Of a DNA stretch of 64,000 bases, positions 51,913 to 60,890 are shown one piece after another. How positions within the stretch are numbered: the stretch's first letter is position 1; the number at the start of each line of letters is the position of its first letter. The stretch comes from Flavobacterium sp. KACC 22763. Its GTDB lineage: Bacteria > Bacteroidota > Bacteroidia > Flavobacteriales > Flavobacteriaceae. The stretch is from positions 4,030,001 through 4,094,000 of the forward strand of contig NZ_CP117879.1 of NCBI RefSeq assembly GCF_028736155.1, written 5' to 3'. The notes below the pieces were generated by a model, which saw only the letters and a list, made by a program, of their open reading frames with translations, did no database searches and was not told the DNA's origin. The translations under genes and the position numbers were made by a program.

Positions 51913-54702
51913 TTATGGATTAATCGTCCATGAAGCAAACCACATTTGACCAATCATACCTGCCCCAATAACCTGAAGATAATCTGAGCCGAAAAGGTTT
52001 GTTGCTCCAACTTTAATAACCGATTTCCATTTTGGAATAGCATAATTTACCTGAGCATCCAAAACTGTATTTTCAGGAATCATACCATCTCCAAAAGAAG
52101 ACTCCCATAAGTACTCAGAATTCCATCTTACATTTACATTAAAGCCTAAGTTTTTAATCACTTTAGCATTCCCTAAAGAAGCTTTAATTCTATGTTTTGG
52201 AGTGTTGAATCCAGCCACGAAATCTGGATCATCCGCTTGATTGAAATCAAATTGAGAGTAGTTATAATTTACACCTACTTCAAAATCTTTATAAACTTTT
52301 TTAGATAATCCAGCTCCAAAACCAAAAGAAGAAACTCGAGCAGTTGTATTGGTATAAACCTGATACACTCTTCTATCACCAAAAGCAAGAGCTTGGTAAG
52401 TTTGCTGAACAGCAGGGTTTGTCGGATCTGTTCCAACAGTTCCATAATAAGGAGAAATAACCCTAGCAGTATTCATGAAATCATTGTAAATATTATAATA
52501 AGCATTCAAATCTACAGACAAATCATTTTGTACAACTGTACGATATCCTGCTTCGAAAGCCTGAACTTGCTCTGGCTTCACTAAACCAATATCAGCAACT
52601 TGAAGATCGTTAGGATTTGATGAAGCCGCGAAAGCCTGAACCGAAGCCACTGTATACGCATTATGATATGCATTTTGCCCAGACATACCAATCGTAGCTG
52701 GCTGTCCTGCGGCTTGCCCTGCCGCACTTACATTTACAGTTTCTTGAAAACGATCTAAGTTTTCTGGAGCAGAACCAATTAATGCAAAAGGCCCTAAATC
52801 AAGACCAATATATTGATCTTGTGTAGTTGGGTTACGGAAACCTGTTTGATAAGATAGTCTGAAATTATGTTTTTTTGATGCCCCTGCAGAATACACAAAT
52901 GAAATTCTTGGCGAAATGTTTCCATCAAAGTTCTGACTCTTATCATAACGCAAAGATCCTGTAAACTTCAATCTATCGTCTAAGAATTTTTTCTGCAATT
53001 GCGCATAAGCTCCATATTCTTTATATTCGATCGGACCATCATAATCTGTAAAAATAGTTCCTTCAGAATTCATCACATATTTTCTCCACGAACCTCCAAC
53101 TTGAACTTCAGCCCATTTAATAATATCTCTAAAATTATAATTAACATCTGAATGATATAATTTCGAATGATCAATAAATTTAGCACCCTGAGTCAAATCT
53201 GGATTTGCCACTACAGTTGCTAAAGCACTATTAAATTGCGCGCTCCCTGGCTCGAATCTTGGTGAACCAGTCGGTTTTGGAATAAACGATATTTGCGCAG
53301 GCAATACATTGTAATCCGCAAAGTTTCTCGCAATCTGAGCAGACTCATTTGCATTAGTCCCCATTACCGCCCCAGCATATTGATATGCAGTAGCATAATT
53401 TGTAAACCACTCTTGATCAGATTTGGCTGCTCGGTTAACATTCCAAGCCGCAAATCTCATATCATATGAATCTCCAGCCGATTCGCTTGTAAAATAAACT
53501 CTTCCAAAAAAGTTTTTCCCTTTTACCTCAAATTTACCTTGCTCCATCAAGAAACCTTTCAAAGCATATCTATTTGCTCCTTGGTAAATTGTACTTCCTG
53601 TACCAATTTTATATTGAAGTATAAATTCTGTATCATCTGCCCAAGGTCTAATATGAGCACTCAAATCAGCCTTCATACTTTGAACCTTATTATCTGTTAA
53701 ATCTTGTTCGCGGTATCCCGTTCTACTAACCTGCCCTACATTTGGAATAAAAGTAGTCACCTCGTCACCATAAATATTCAAACCATCATAATTCTGATTC
53801 ATAGCATGCCCAACAGAACCTCCCGTCATACTTCTCGTGTCGTTAGCGATCCATTCAGAAGCTTCCATATAAGTAAAATTAGCCTTCATTGCAAAATGTT
53901 TCGTAAAAGCTTTTGCTGCTCTAATTCCGAAATCATTATAATCATTTGTTCCGGCTGCATCTTGACTAGTCTGCCCATATTTGTAGTAAACGCTTATCCC
54001 TTCATTTGTAAAAGGACTTTTGCTGCTCATAAACATGATTCCATTAAAAGCATTTGCACCATACAACGCTGAAGACGCACCCGGCAAAAGCTCTACACTA
54101 GCAACATCAATATCTGAAATCCCAATCAAATTCCCCAAAACAAAGTTCAAAGCCGGAGACGAATTATCCATTCCATCTACCAGTTGCATAAAACGAGTAT
54201 TGGCTACTGTAGCAAAACCACGAGTATTTATCGATTTAAAAGAAATACTACTTGTATTAAAGTTTACCTCTTTTAAATTTTCTAAACCATCATAAAAAGT
54301 TGGAGCAGTTGTATTCTTTATTTCCTGAAGCCCCATACGTTCAATTGTAACAGGAGATTCAATTACTCTTTCTGGTGTCCTTGAAGCAGAAACTACAATT
54401 TCATCCAATTTCGTTTCTTCGTCTTTAAGCAGCACAACCAATTTTTGATTGGCCGCTGTCACATTAATCGTTTTTGACTCAAACCCGATGGCTGAAACTT
54501 TAACAGAAAAAGGGAGTTTGGCATTTGTTGTCAATTTAAATGTCCCGTCAAAATCAGTGGATGCACCACTATTTTCACCGACCACAACAACATTGGCACC
54601 AGGAATAGATTGCTTGTTACTGTCAGTAACCGAACCTGTAATTGTATTCTGCGCAAAAGATACTCCGCTGAATAACAACATAATTAGCAAGTAGACTCTC
54701 AT
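51913..54702 (-). CDS. TonB-dependent outer-membrane receptor
   Basis: The 929-residue protein has a signal peptide (LLIMLLFSGVSFAQ), an N-terminal carboxypeptidase-D-like domain (about 19-95: ITGSVTDSNKQSIPGANVVV, TDFDGTFKL), a plug (DEIVVSASRTPERVIESPVT, FKSINTRGFATVANTRFMQL, LLPGASSALYGANAFNGIMF) and a long 22-strand barrel. It does not carry the SusC signature motifs, so it is a general TonB receptor rather than part of a SusCD pair. The ligand is unknown; the co-transcribed SGNH-hydrolase lipoprotein suggests an ester or lipid-like substrate (inference). Confidence 0.92.
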   Translation of the reverse strand: MRVYLLIMLLFSGVSFAQNTITGSVTDSNKQSIPGANVVVVGENSGASTDFDGTFKLTTNAKLPFSVKVSAIGFESKTINVTAANQKLVVLLKDEETKLDEIVVSASRTPERVIESPVTIERMGLQEIKNTTAPTFYDGLENLKEVNFNTSSISFKSINTRGFATVANTRFMQLVDGMDNSSPALNFVLGNLIGISDIDVASVELLPGASSALYGANAFNGIMFMSSKSPFTNEGISVYYKYGQTSQDAAGTNDYNDFGIRAAKAFTKHFAMKANFTYMEASEWIANDTRSMTGGSVGHAMNQNYDGLNIYGDEVTTFIPNVGQVSRTGYREQDLTDNKVQSMKADLSAHIRPWADDTEFILQYKIGTGSTIYQGANRYALKGFLMEQGKFEVKGKNFFGRVYFTSESAGDSYDMRFAAWNVNRAAKSDQEWFTNYATAYQYAGAVMGTNANESAQIARNFADYNVLPAQISFIPKPTGSPRFEPGSAQFNSALATVVANPDLTQGAKFIDHSKLYHSDVNYNFRDIIKWAEVQVGGSWRKYVMNSEGTIFTDYDGPIEYKEYGAYAQLQKKFLDDRLKFTGSLRYDKSQNFDGNISPRISFVYSAGASKKHNFRLSYQTGFRNPTTQDQYIGLDLGPFALIGSAPENLDRFQETVNVSAAGQAAGQPATIGMSGQNAYHNAYTVASVQAFAASSNPNDLQVADIGLVKPEQVQAFEAGYRTVVQNDLSVDLNAYYNIYNDFMNTARVISPYYGTVGTDPTNPAVQQTYQALAFGDRRVYQVYTNTTARVSSFGFGAGLSKKVYKDFEVGVNYNYSQFDFNQADDPDFVAGFNTPKHRIKASLGNAKVIKNLGFNVNVRWNSEYLWESSFGDGMIPENTVLDAQVNYAIPKWKSVIKVGATNLFGSDYLQVIGAGMIGQMWFASWTINP

Positions 54703-55010
54703 TAGGGTTAGTTTTATTGTTAGTATATATAGCCAAAATACATAAATATTTTAATATGCATAAAAAAATGTTAAATAAAATTAATATTTATCACTGTTTT
54801 ATACAATATTTTAACTATTTGCTAATTCAATTTATTAAAATAAAAACAAAGAAAACCTAAAGAAAAATCCGTTTGCTATGCATACATATAAATTTTTATC
54901 AAAAAACTGAAAAATTCATAAAAATACATGTGCCTGAAAAAATTTTTGACAATAAAAAAAAGCGAGACCTAAATCTCGCTTTTTTAACATATTTTATATT
55001 TAAATAAAAT
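54703..55010. other. intergenic region between the TonB receptor gene and glmS
   Basis: The 308-bp AT-rich stretch holds the glmS terminator at its right end and presumably the TonB receptor promoter on the minus strand, which could not be pinned down. Nothing else was seen. Confidence 0.6.
54955..54985 (-). terminator. glmS terminator
   Basis: A stem with core AGCGAGA (54961-54967) and TCTCGCT (54974-54980), extended by A- and T-runs, lies 25 bp after the glmS stop on the minus strand. Confidence 0.88.
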
Positions 55011-56861
55011 CTATTCTACTGTAACTGACTTCGCTAAGTTACGAGGCTGATCAACATTGCAACCTCTCATAACTGCTATGTAGTAAGAAAGTAATTGCAA
55101 CGGAATTGTTGTAACTAATGGCGATAATGCATCTGAAGTTTCTGGAATTTCGATTACATAATCTGCTAATTCTCGAACTTGAGTATCCCCTTTTGTAACT
55201 ACAGCAATAATTTTACCGCTTCTTGATTTAATTTCCTGAATATTACTTACAATTTTATCGTAATGTCCTTGTTTTGGAGCAATCACAATAACTGGCATTA
55301 ATTCGTCAATTAAAGCAATCGGACCATGCTTCATCTCAGCAGCTGGATAACCTTCTGCGTGGATATATGAAATCTCTTTTAATTTCAACGCTCCTTCTAA
55401 AGCAACTGGGAAATTGTATCCTCTACCTAAATAAAGACAGTTTGGCGAATCTTTAAAAGCAGCGGCAATTTCTTTAGCTTTATCATTTGTTTCTAAAGCT
55501 TCAGACACTTTCTCAGGAATGATTTCTAATTCTTGAAGATACGTATGGAAATCTGTATTTGACAACGTTCCTTTTGCTTTTCCTAAACGTAAAGCAATCA
55601 TCGTTAAAACTGTAATCTGAGTAGTAAATGCTTTTGTAGAAGCCACTCCAATTTCTGGTCCTGCATGTGTATAAGCACCCGCATGGCTCTCTCTAGAAAT
55701 AGAAGAACCCACTACGTTACAAACTCCAAATACAAATGCTCCGTTTTCTTTAGCCAATTTAATAGCCGCCATAGTATCAGCAGTTTCACCAGATTGTGAA
55801 ATCGCAATAACTACGTCATCTTTATTGATGATTGGGTTTCTGTATCTAAACTCAGAAGCATATTCTACCTCTACAGGAATACGTGTAAATTCTTCAAAGA
55901 TGTATTCTGCTACTAAACCTGCATGCCAAGAAGTTCCGCACGCTACGATTAAAATACGTTTTGCATTTAAGAATTTCTCCAAGTTATCTTCAACACCTGC
56001 CATCTGAACAATTCCTTCATTTGCATGAAGTCTTCCTCTGTAAGTATCTTTAATTACACTTGGCTGTTCGTAAATTTCTTTAAGCATGAAATGATCATAC
56101 CCTCCTTTTTCAATCTGCTCCAAGTTCATTTGAAGTTCTTGAATGTAAGGATCAACTAAAGAGTCATCCTGGATTTTTCTAATTTTAATTGGCTTGTGCA
56201 ATCTGATATTAGCCATTTCGCCATCTTCCAAATAAACCGCATTAGAAGTATATTCTATAAATGGGGAAGCATCAGAAGCAACAAAATACTCTCCTTCTCC
56301 AACTCCAATTGCCAACGGACTTCCTAATCTAGCCGCAACAAGTTCGTTTGGATTTTTTTTATCAAAAACAGCAATTGCATACGCACCAACAACTTGGTTC
56401 AACGCAATCTGAACCGCTTTACCTAATTTAATATTTTCTTTCTTTTGAACTTCTTCTATTAAATTAACTAAAACTTCAGTATCTGTATCTGACTTAAAAG
56501 TATAACCTCTTTTGATAAGCTCCTCTTTCAAAGGCGCATAATTCTCTATAATTCCGTTATGGATGATTGCCAAATCTCCAGAATTAGAAAGATGAGGATG
56601 CGAATTCACGTCATTAGGAACCCCGTGAGTTGCCCAACGCGTGTGTCCAATTCCAATATTTCCGTTTGTTGTAAAACCTTCATTGGCTTTAGCTTCAAGG
56701 TCAGAAACCTTACCTTTTGTTTTACAAACTTTAATACCTGCCTCTTCGTCATACAACATAACGCCGGCACTATCATATCCTCTGTACTCAAGACGCTTTA
56801 ATCCTTTTATCACAATAGGATAAGCCTCTCGGTGACCGATATATCCAACAATTCCACACAT
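55011..56861 (-). CDS. glmS: Glutamine--fructose-6-phosphate aminotransferase (isomerizing)
   Basis: The 616-residue protein makes glucosamine-6-phosphate, the first step of amino-sugar and peptidoglycan precursor synthesis. The N-terminal class II glutaminase starts at Cys2 (MCGIVGYIGHREAYPIVIKG) with GHTRWATHG. Two SIS isomerase domains follow (ACGTSWHAGL, SQSGETADTMAA; LGRGYNFPVALEGALKLKEI, AEGYPAAEMKHGPIALID), ending NLAKSVTVE. It is cytoplasmic. It is the last gene of an apparent three-gene operon with DUF4270 and the GT5 protein (gaps of 9 and 21 bp). No glmS ribozyme was seen. Confidence 0.98.
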   Translation of the reverse strand: MCGIVGYIGHREAYPIVIKGLKRLEYRGYDSAGVMLYDEEAGIKVCKTKGKVSDLEAKANEGFTTNGNIGIGHTRWATHGVPNDVNSHPHLSNSGDLAIIHNGIIENYAPLKEELIKRGYTFKSDTDTEVLVNLIEEVQKKENIKLGKAVQIALNQVVGAYAIAVFDKKNPNELVAARLGSPLAIGVGEGEYFVASDASPFIEYTSNAVYLEDGEMANIRLHKPIKIRKIQDDSLVDPYIQELQMNLEQIEKGGYDHFMLKEIYEQPSVIKDTYRGRLHANEGIVQMAGVEDNLEKFLNAKRILIVACGTSWHAGLVAEYIFEEFTRIPVEVEYASEFRYRNPIINKDDVVIAISQSGETADTMAAIKLAKENGAFVFGVCNVVGSSISRESHAGAYTHAGPEIGVASTKAFTTQITVLTMIALRLGKAKGTLSNTDFHTYLQELEIIPEKVSEALETNDKAKEIAAAFKDSPNCLYLGRGYNFPVALEGALKLKEISYIHAEGYPAAEMKHGPIALIDELMPVIVIAPKQGHYDKIVSNIQEIKSRSGKIIAVVTKGDTQVRELADYVIEIPETSDALSPLVTTIPLQLLSYYIAVMRGCNVDQPRNLAKSVTVE

Positions 56862-56870
56862 ATATATTTA

Positions 56871-58538
56871 TTAATTTGGTTTCGTGTAGTATACTTCGAG
56901 TTTCAGTCTTTTCTTTTCTTGTTCTGAATCAGGCGAACCTCCTTTTTTCCCTCCAAATAAGACTGTACCCAAAGGATTCATAACTGATGTTCTTGGTGCC
57001 GCAGAAAAATATTCAATTGGATTATCATTAATTTGAATCTTGTTCTTTAACGCATTAAATGTAAGCGTTGTAGCACTTTGAGAAACAACCAGTCCTAAAT
57101 CAACATTTTTAGCCGTTGCATCCTTAATTAAATTACGAAAATGGCTTGTGATTCTAATTTTATAACTTGTTCCTCTTTTATCGGAACCCACAGTAATCAA
57201 ACCTCCATAAGCAGAAGAGGCATCTGCAGAATAATCTGCTAAAACAGTATTATTTGTCAAATTATACAAATACACTCTATTTGGCTCTTCTGTCCCTGCC
57301 ATTTTAGCGGCATCAATATAGAATACTAAGTTCGCTTCATTAACTTTCCAGTTCTTAAGCACAACATTACTCCTAATTCCATCCAGCTCATCAGGAACAC
57401 CATTTCCGCCGCTTACAGGTTCACCAGCAGAATTATAACTCAATACATCGGTCTGATTAAAAAGTTTTATAATAGCTAAAGATCCCTGTCCCCCTTTTAA
57501 ATAGAGCTTTTCATCTCCATCCGTCTTATTAACGTTTGTCGTTATAGCACTTACATACTCAGGATTTCGCGCATCATCTAGAAAATTAGCTGTATTTGAT
57601 GTTGTTGCAGAAGCACCTTTTAAATTCATTTCGATCTTCTTAACCTCTATAGCATCATCAGCATCTGCTGTAGATTCCGTTTTAGCTCTATAATAAATCG
57701 TAATTTTACCTTCACTAAAATTCATCAGAGCCATATTACTTGGACTAGATCCAGATTTTTCAACATTAAAATACAGACCTCTGAAATATTCTTGAAAAAC
57801 ATCTTCAGATGAAAGTTTAGAAGCTGCTGCATTCAATATTTTATCTTGAAAAAATTGTGGATTAAGATGCAGAGTCATCTGAGGCTTTTTTCTCTCCGTT
57901 GTTACTGCTTTTGTAGTAGGATCAGTCGTTTTGATTACAATCTCTTTTGCATTAAAATAAAACTCATCATTCTCTAAAACACCACCATTATTTAGTCTTT
58001 CTCCAATTTTTTTATTAGAGAATTCTGTGTTTTGATCTGTATAATAAAACTGCGGTAACTGGTTACCACCACTAAAATAACTACTTCTCATCTGGATTCC
58101 AGATTCATAAACACTTAATTTTAGTTTTCCGTTTTTATCTCCGTAAATAGAATCTAACTCATAAGTGTTGTTCCCGTCTTTATCAGTAGCCGTAATATGA
58201 CTAAAATATGGAATTTCTATTTTTACACTATCAATTACAGCAGACGCCCCAATTGTTGGAGCATAAGAGGTCAATCCCACCTGAGTTACAAAATTTGCAG
58301 TTGTAGTCCCAAAAAGCGGATTATCAAAAATACCTAGCGCATTTGGCGTCATATTATTTGACTGAATAGGAGTAACTTCTTGATTAAAAGCTATAACATC
58401 ATATTTTTCAGACTCAAGTCCAAAGTGATCATCACCAACTAAACCATCACCAATCGCATTGAAATCTTTGTCACAAGAATATAAAAAAACAGCCAGTACA
58501 GCTAAAAGAGATTTCTTAAAAAAAGAAGTTTTATACAT
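56871..58538 (-). CDS. DUF4270 lipoprotein
   Basis: The 555-residue protein has a lipoprotein signal (LLAVLAVFLYSC, Cys22) and the DUF4270 pattern of surface-exposed beta-rich domain (NPLFGTTTANFVTQV, IDSVKIEIPYF, IFDNP). DUF4270 proteins are common in Bacteroidota and unassigned; a role in envelope or carbohydrate handling is guessed from genome context only. It lies between the GT5 protein and glmS in an operon whose order seems conserved in the Flavobacteriaceae (from memory). Confidence 0.88.
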   Translation of the reverse strand: MYKTSFFKKSLLAVLAVFLYSCDKDFNAIGDGLVGDDHFGLESEKYDVIAFNQEVTPIQSNNMTPNALGIFDNPLFGTTTANFVTQVGLTSYAPTIGASAVIDSVKIEIPYFSHITATDKDGNNTYELDSIYGDKNGKLKLSVYESGIQMRSSYFSGGNQLPQFYYTDQNTEFSNKKIGERLNNGGVLENDEFYFNAKEIVIKTTDPTTKAVTTERKKPQMTLHLNPQFFQDKILNAAASKLSSEDVFQEYFRGLYFNVEKSGSSPSNMALMNFSEGKITIYYRAKTESTADADDAIEVKKIEMNLKGASATTSNTANFLDDARNPEYVSAITTNVNKTDGDEKLYLKGGQGSLAIIKLFNQTDVLSYNSAGEPVSGGNGVPDELDGIRSNVVLKNWKVNEANLVFYIDAAKMAGTEEPNRVYLYNLTNNTVLADYSADASSAYGGLITVGSDKRGTSYKIRITSHFRNLIKDATAKNVDLGLVVSQSATTLTFNALKNKIQINDNPIEYFSAAPRTSVMNPLGTVLFGGKKGGSPDSEQEKKRLKLEVYYTKPN

Positions 58539-58559
58539 GTCTAATAATAAAATTAAAAT

Positions 58560-59366
58560 TTAAAGTCCAAATGTTCTGTAGAAATTTGTATAAGCATCAG
58601 CAAACGCATCTTTCGTGGCGAAAGGTAAAAAAGGTTTTCCTGAAGATTCTATAAATTTTGTTAAACTTGGAGAAACATTTTCTGACGCAATAATTACCCC
58701 ATCTGAATGTAAGATGCTAGCTTTTAAAACATTCTCGTAATTTGGAGTTTCTAAATCTGACACAGCCTCATGAGGAACACCGTCAAATTTAACTTTATTG
58801 ATCATCTCTAAATCTAGATTTTCATCAAACGATTGTCCGTAAACAGAAGTAATAATTTTAGTTTCAGAAAACAATGCTTCATGTTTATAATAATGCTTCA
58901 TATAAATTGGAAGCATAGCTGCAAGCCAGCCGTGAACATGTATAATATCTGGAACCCAGTTTAATTTTTTTACAGTCTCTACAACACCTTTTGCAAAGAA
59001 AATTGCTCTTTCGTCATTATCAGGATATAAAGCGCCCTCTTCATCCGTAAAAGTGGCTTTACGTTTAAAATATTCATCGTTATCGATAAAATAAACCTGG
59101 ATTCTTTCTTTCGGAATAGATGCTACCTTAATAATCAACGGCATGTCTAAGTCATTCACTACCAAATTCATCCCTGAAAGTCTAATCACTTCATGCAATT
59201 GGTGTCTTCTCTCATTGATATTCCCATATCTTGGCATGAAAATTCTTATCTGACCGCCTTGATCATTAATCATTTTCGGAACGTCATAAGACATTAAAGA
59301 AACCTCATTTTCAGCCAAATAAGGCACGACTTCAGATGATACGTATAATATCCTCTTATCTTTCAT
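58560..59366 (-). CDS. GT5 glycogen/starch synthase-like protein lacking the C-terminal half
   Basis: The 268-residue protein matches only the N-terminal Rossmann half of GT5 starch synthases (KRILYVSSEVVPYLAEN, QGGQIRIFMPRYGNI, DERAIFFAKGVVETV, WVPDIIHVHGWLAAMLP). Canonical enzymes are about 480 residues with a second GT-B half that binds ADP-glucose. The KxGGL acceptor-nucleotide motif after the first strand is replaced by ENEVSLM. It is probably not a synthase; it may be a regulator or binding protein. The intact reading frame and operon setting argue that it is a real, retained gene and not a pseudogene. Divergent from panC. Confidence 0.82.
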   Translation of the reverse strand: MKDKRILYVSSEVVPYLAENEVSLMSYDVPKMINDQGGQIRIFMPRYGNINERRHQLHEVIRLSGMNLVVNDLDMPLIIKVASIPKERIQVYFIDNDEYFKRKATFTDEEGALYPDNDERAIFFAKGVVETVKKLNWVPDIIHVHGWLAAMLPIYMKHYYKHEALFSETKIITSVYGQSFDENLDLEMINKVKFDGVPHEAVSDLETPNYENVLKASILHSDGVIIASENVSPSLTKFIESSGKPFLPFATKDAFADAYTNFYRTFGL

Positions 59367-59442
59367 AATAGTATTTTACTTAATTTTGGTAATAAAAACG
59401 TCGCAAAATTACAAAATTTTATGCAGTTTATAACTAATATAT

Positions 59443-59450
59443 TATGTTTG
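59443..59450 (+). promoter_or_regulatory. -7 promoter element of panC
   Basis: TATGTTTG matches TAnnTTTG and overlaps an in-frame ATG at 59444. That ATG is therefore likely part of the promoter rather than the start, and ATG 59474 is favoured. Confidence 0.55.
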
Positions 59451-59473
59451 CACTAAATTTTAATAATACCTCG

Positions 59474-60322
59474 ATGCATATTTTCTACAGTAAAGCAGCT
59501 TTGATAGCCTATCTTAAAACTATCAAAACCGCAAATTCAACTATCGGATTTGTACCAACAATGGGCGCTTTACACCAAGGACATTTGGCTTTAATGCAGC
59601 GTTCGCTAAAAGAAAACGACGACACAGTAGTGAGCATTTTTGTCAATCCAACACAATTTAACAACCCAGAAGATTTAGCAAAATATCCTAGGACACTAGA
59701 AGAAGATGTTAAGAAAATGCGTACATTAAGTGATAAAATTATTTTATACGCACCTTCTGTTGAAGATATTTATGAAGGAAATACCGTTTCGCAGACTTTT
59801 GATTTTGACGGATTAGAAAACCAGATGGAAGGAAAATTCCGTCCTGGTCATTTTAATGGCGTTGGAACAATTGTCAAAAGGCTATTCGAAATCGTAACTC
59901 CAACAAATGCTTATTTTGGAGAAAAAGATTTTCAGCAGCTTCAAATTGTCAAAAAATTAGTTGAAAAAACAGAATTGCCTGTAAACATTGTGGGATGCCC
60001 AATTTTTAGAGAAGAAAATCAACTGGCAATGAGTTCGAGAAATGAACGTTTGACAGCAGAGGAAAGAAAGGACGCTTCAATTATTTACAAAACTTTAACT
60101 GAGGCAAAAGAGATTTTCCAAAATCACAGTCCGCAAGAAACAATCGAATTTGTAGAAAATTCTTTCAAAGACAATAAAGAGTTTGAACTAGAGTATTTTG
60201 TTATTGCTGACGAATCTACACTTTTATCTATCGATCAGAAAGAGAATGATAAAAAATACCGAGCATTTATAGCCGTATTTGTTAATTCTATAAGACTGAT
60301 AGACACCATTTCATTAAATTAA
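59474..60322 (+). CDS. panC: Pantothenate synthetase
   Basis: The 282-residue protein joins pantoate and beta-alanine with ATP. Motifs: FVPTMGALHQGHLALM (HxGH), VVSIFVNPTQFNNPEDL, GKFRPGHFNGVGTIV, YFGEKDFQQLQIVKKL and the KMSKS-like AMSSRNERL. ATG 59474 gives the usual N-terminus HIFYSKAAL; the in-frame ATG at 59444 lies inside a -7 element. It begins a two-gene unit with panD, 14 bp apart, and is divergent from the GT5-DUF4270-glmS operon. Confidence 0.97.
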   Translation: MHIFYSKAALIAYLKTIKTANSTIGFVPTMGALHQGHLALMQRSLKENDDTVVSIFVNPTQFNNPEDLAKYPRTLEEDVKKMRTLSDKIILYAPSVEDIYEGNTVSQTFDFDGLENQMEGKFRPGHFNGVGTIVKRLFEIVTPTNAYFGEKDFQQLQIVKKLVEKTELPVNIVGCPIFREENQLAMSSRNERLTAEERKDASIIYKTLTEAKEIFQNHSPQETIEFVENSFKDNKEFELEYFVIADESTLLSIDQKENDKKYRAFIAVFVNSIRLIDTISLN

Positions 60323-60336
60323 TCTAACTTTGCATC

Positions 60337-60687
60337 ATGCAAATTCAAGTTATAAAATCAAAAATTCATCGTGTTAAAGTAACGGGTGCCGATTTAAATT
60401 ATATTGGCAGCATTACTATTGATGAAACTTTACTAGAAGCTTCAAACATTATTGAAGGCGAAAAAGTATCTATTGTGAACATTAATAATGGCGAACGTTT
60501 TGAAACTTATGCTATTAAAGGCGAAAAAAACTCAGGTGAAATCACTTTGAATGGTCCAGCTGCAAGAAAAGTTCAGAAAGATGATATCATCATCATCATT
60601 TCTTATGCAACCTTGGATTTTGAAGAAGCGAAAACTTTCAAACCTTGGATTATTTTCCCTAACGAAAATGATAATTCGCTAACCTAA
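60337..60687 (+). CDS. panD: Aspartate 1-decarboxylase
   Basis: The 116-residue protein makes beta-alanine for pantothenate. The self-processing site Gly24-Ser25 in NYIGSITID forms the pyruvoyl group. KIHRVKVTGADLNY at the N-terminus and NGPAARKVQKDDIIIIISY at the C-terminal side are typical. It follows panC directly, so both substrates of pantoate-beta-alanine ligation are supplied in one operon. Confidence 0.97.
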   Translation: MQIQVIKSKIHRVKVTGADLNYIGSITIDETLLEASNIIEGEKVSIVNINNGERFETYAIKGEKNSGEITLNGPAARKVQKDDIIIIISYATLDFEEAKTFKPWIIFPNENDNSLT

Positions 60688-60890
60688 TCAATTCTTTCTT
60701 TTTTAAGAATTTACTTTCTTTGTCAAAAGCCAATTTTGAACAAAGAATTCCTCTTTTGTCTCAATCCAAAATGATTCTGACGCTAAAACATTGTGCTTCA
60801 ATCTTTACTCCAATTAACAAAGAAGCAAATAAAATAGTATATTGCTACACTATTTTCAATACTTTTTAATTTACTGAAATGCCACAAATC

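Noticed and set aside
56862..56870. A glmS ribozyme or riboswitch upstream of glmS
   Set aside because: Only 9 bp separate glmS from the upstream gene, leaving no space for a ribozyme.
58560..59366. Pseudogene call for the half-length GT5 protein
   Set aside because: The frame is intact with tight operon spacing, and no remnant of the C-terminal half follows, so a retained short form is more likely.
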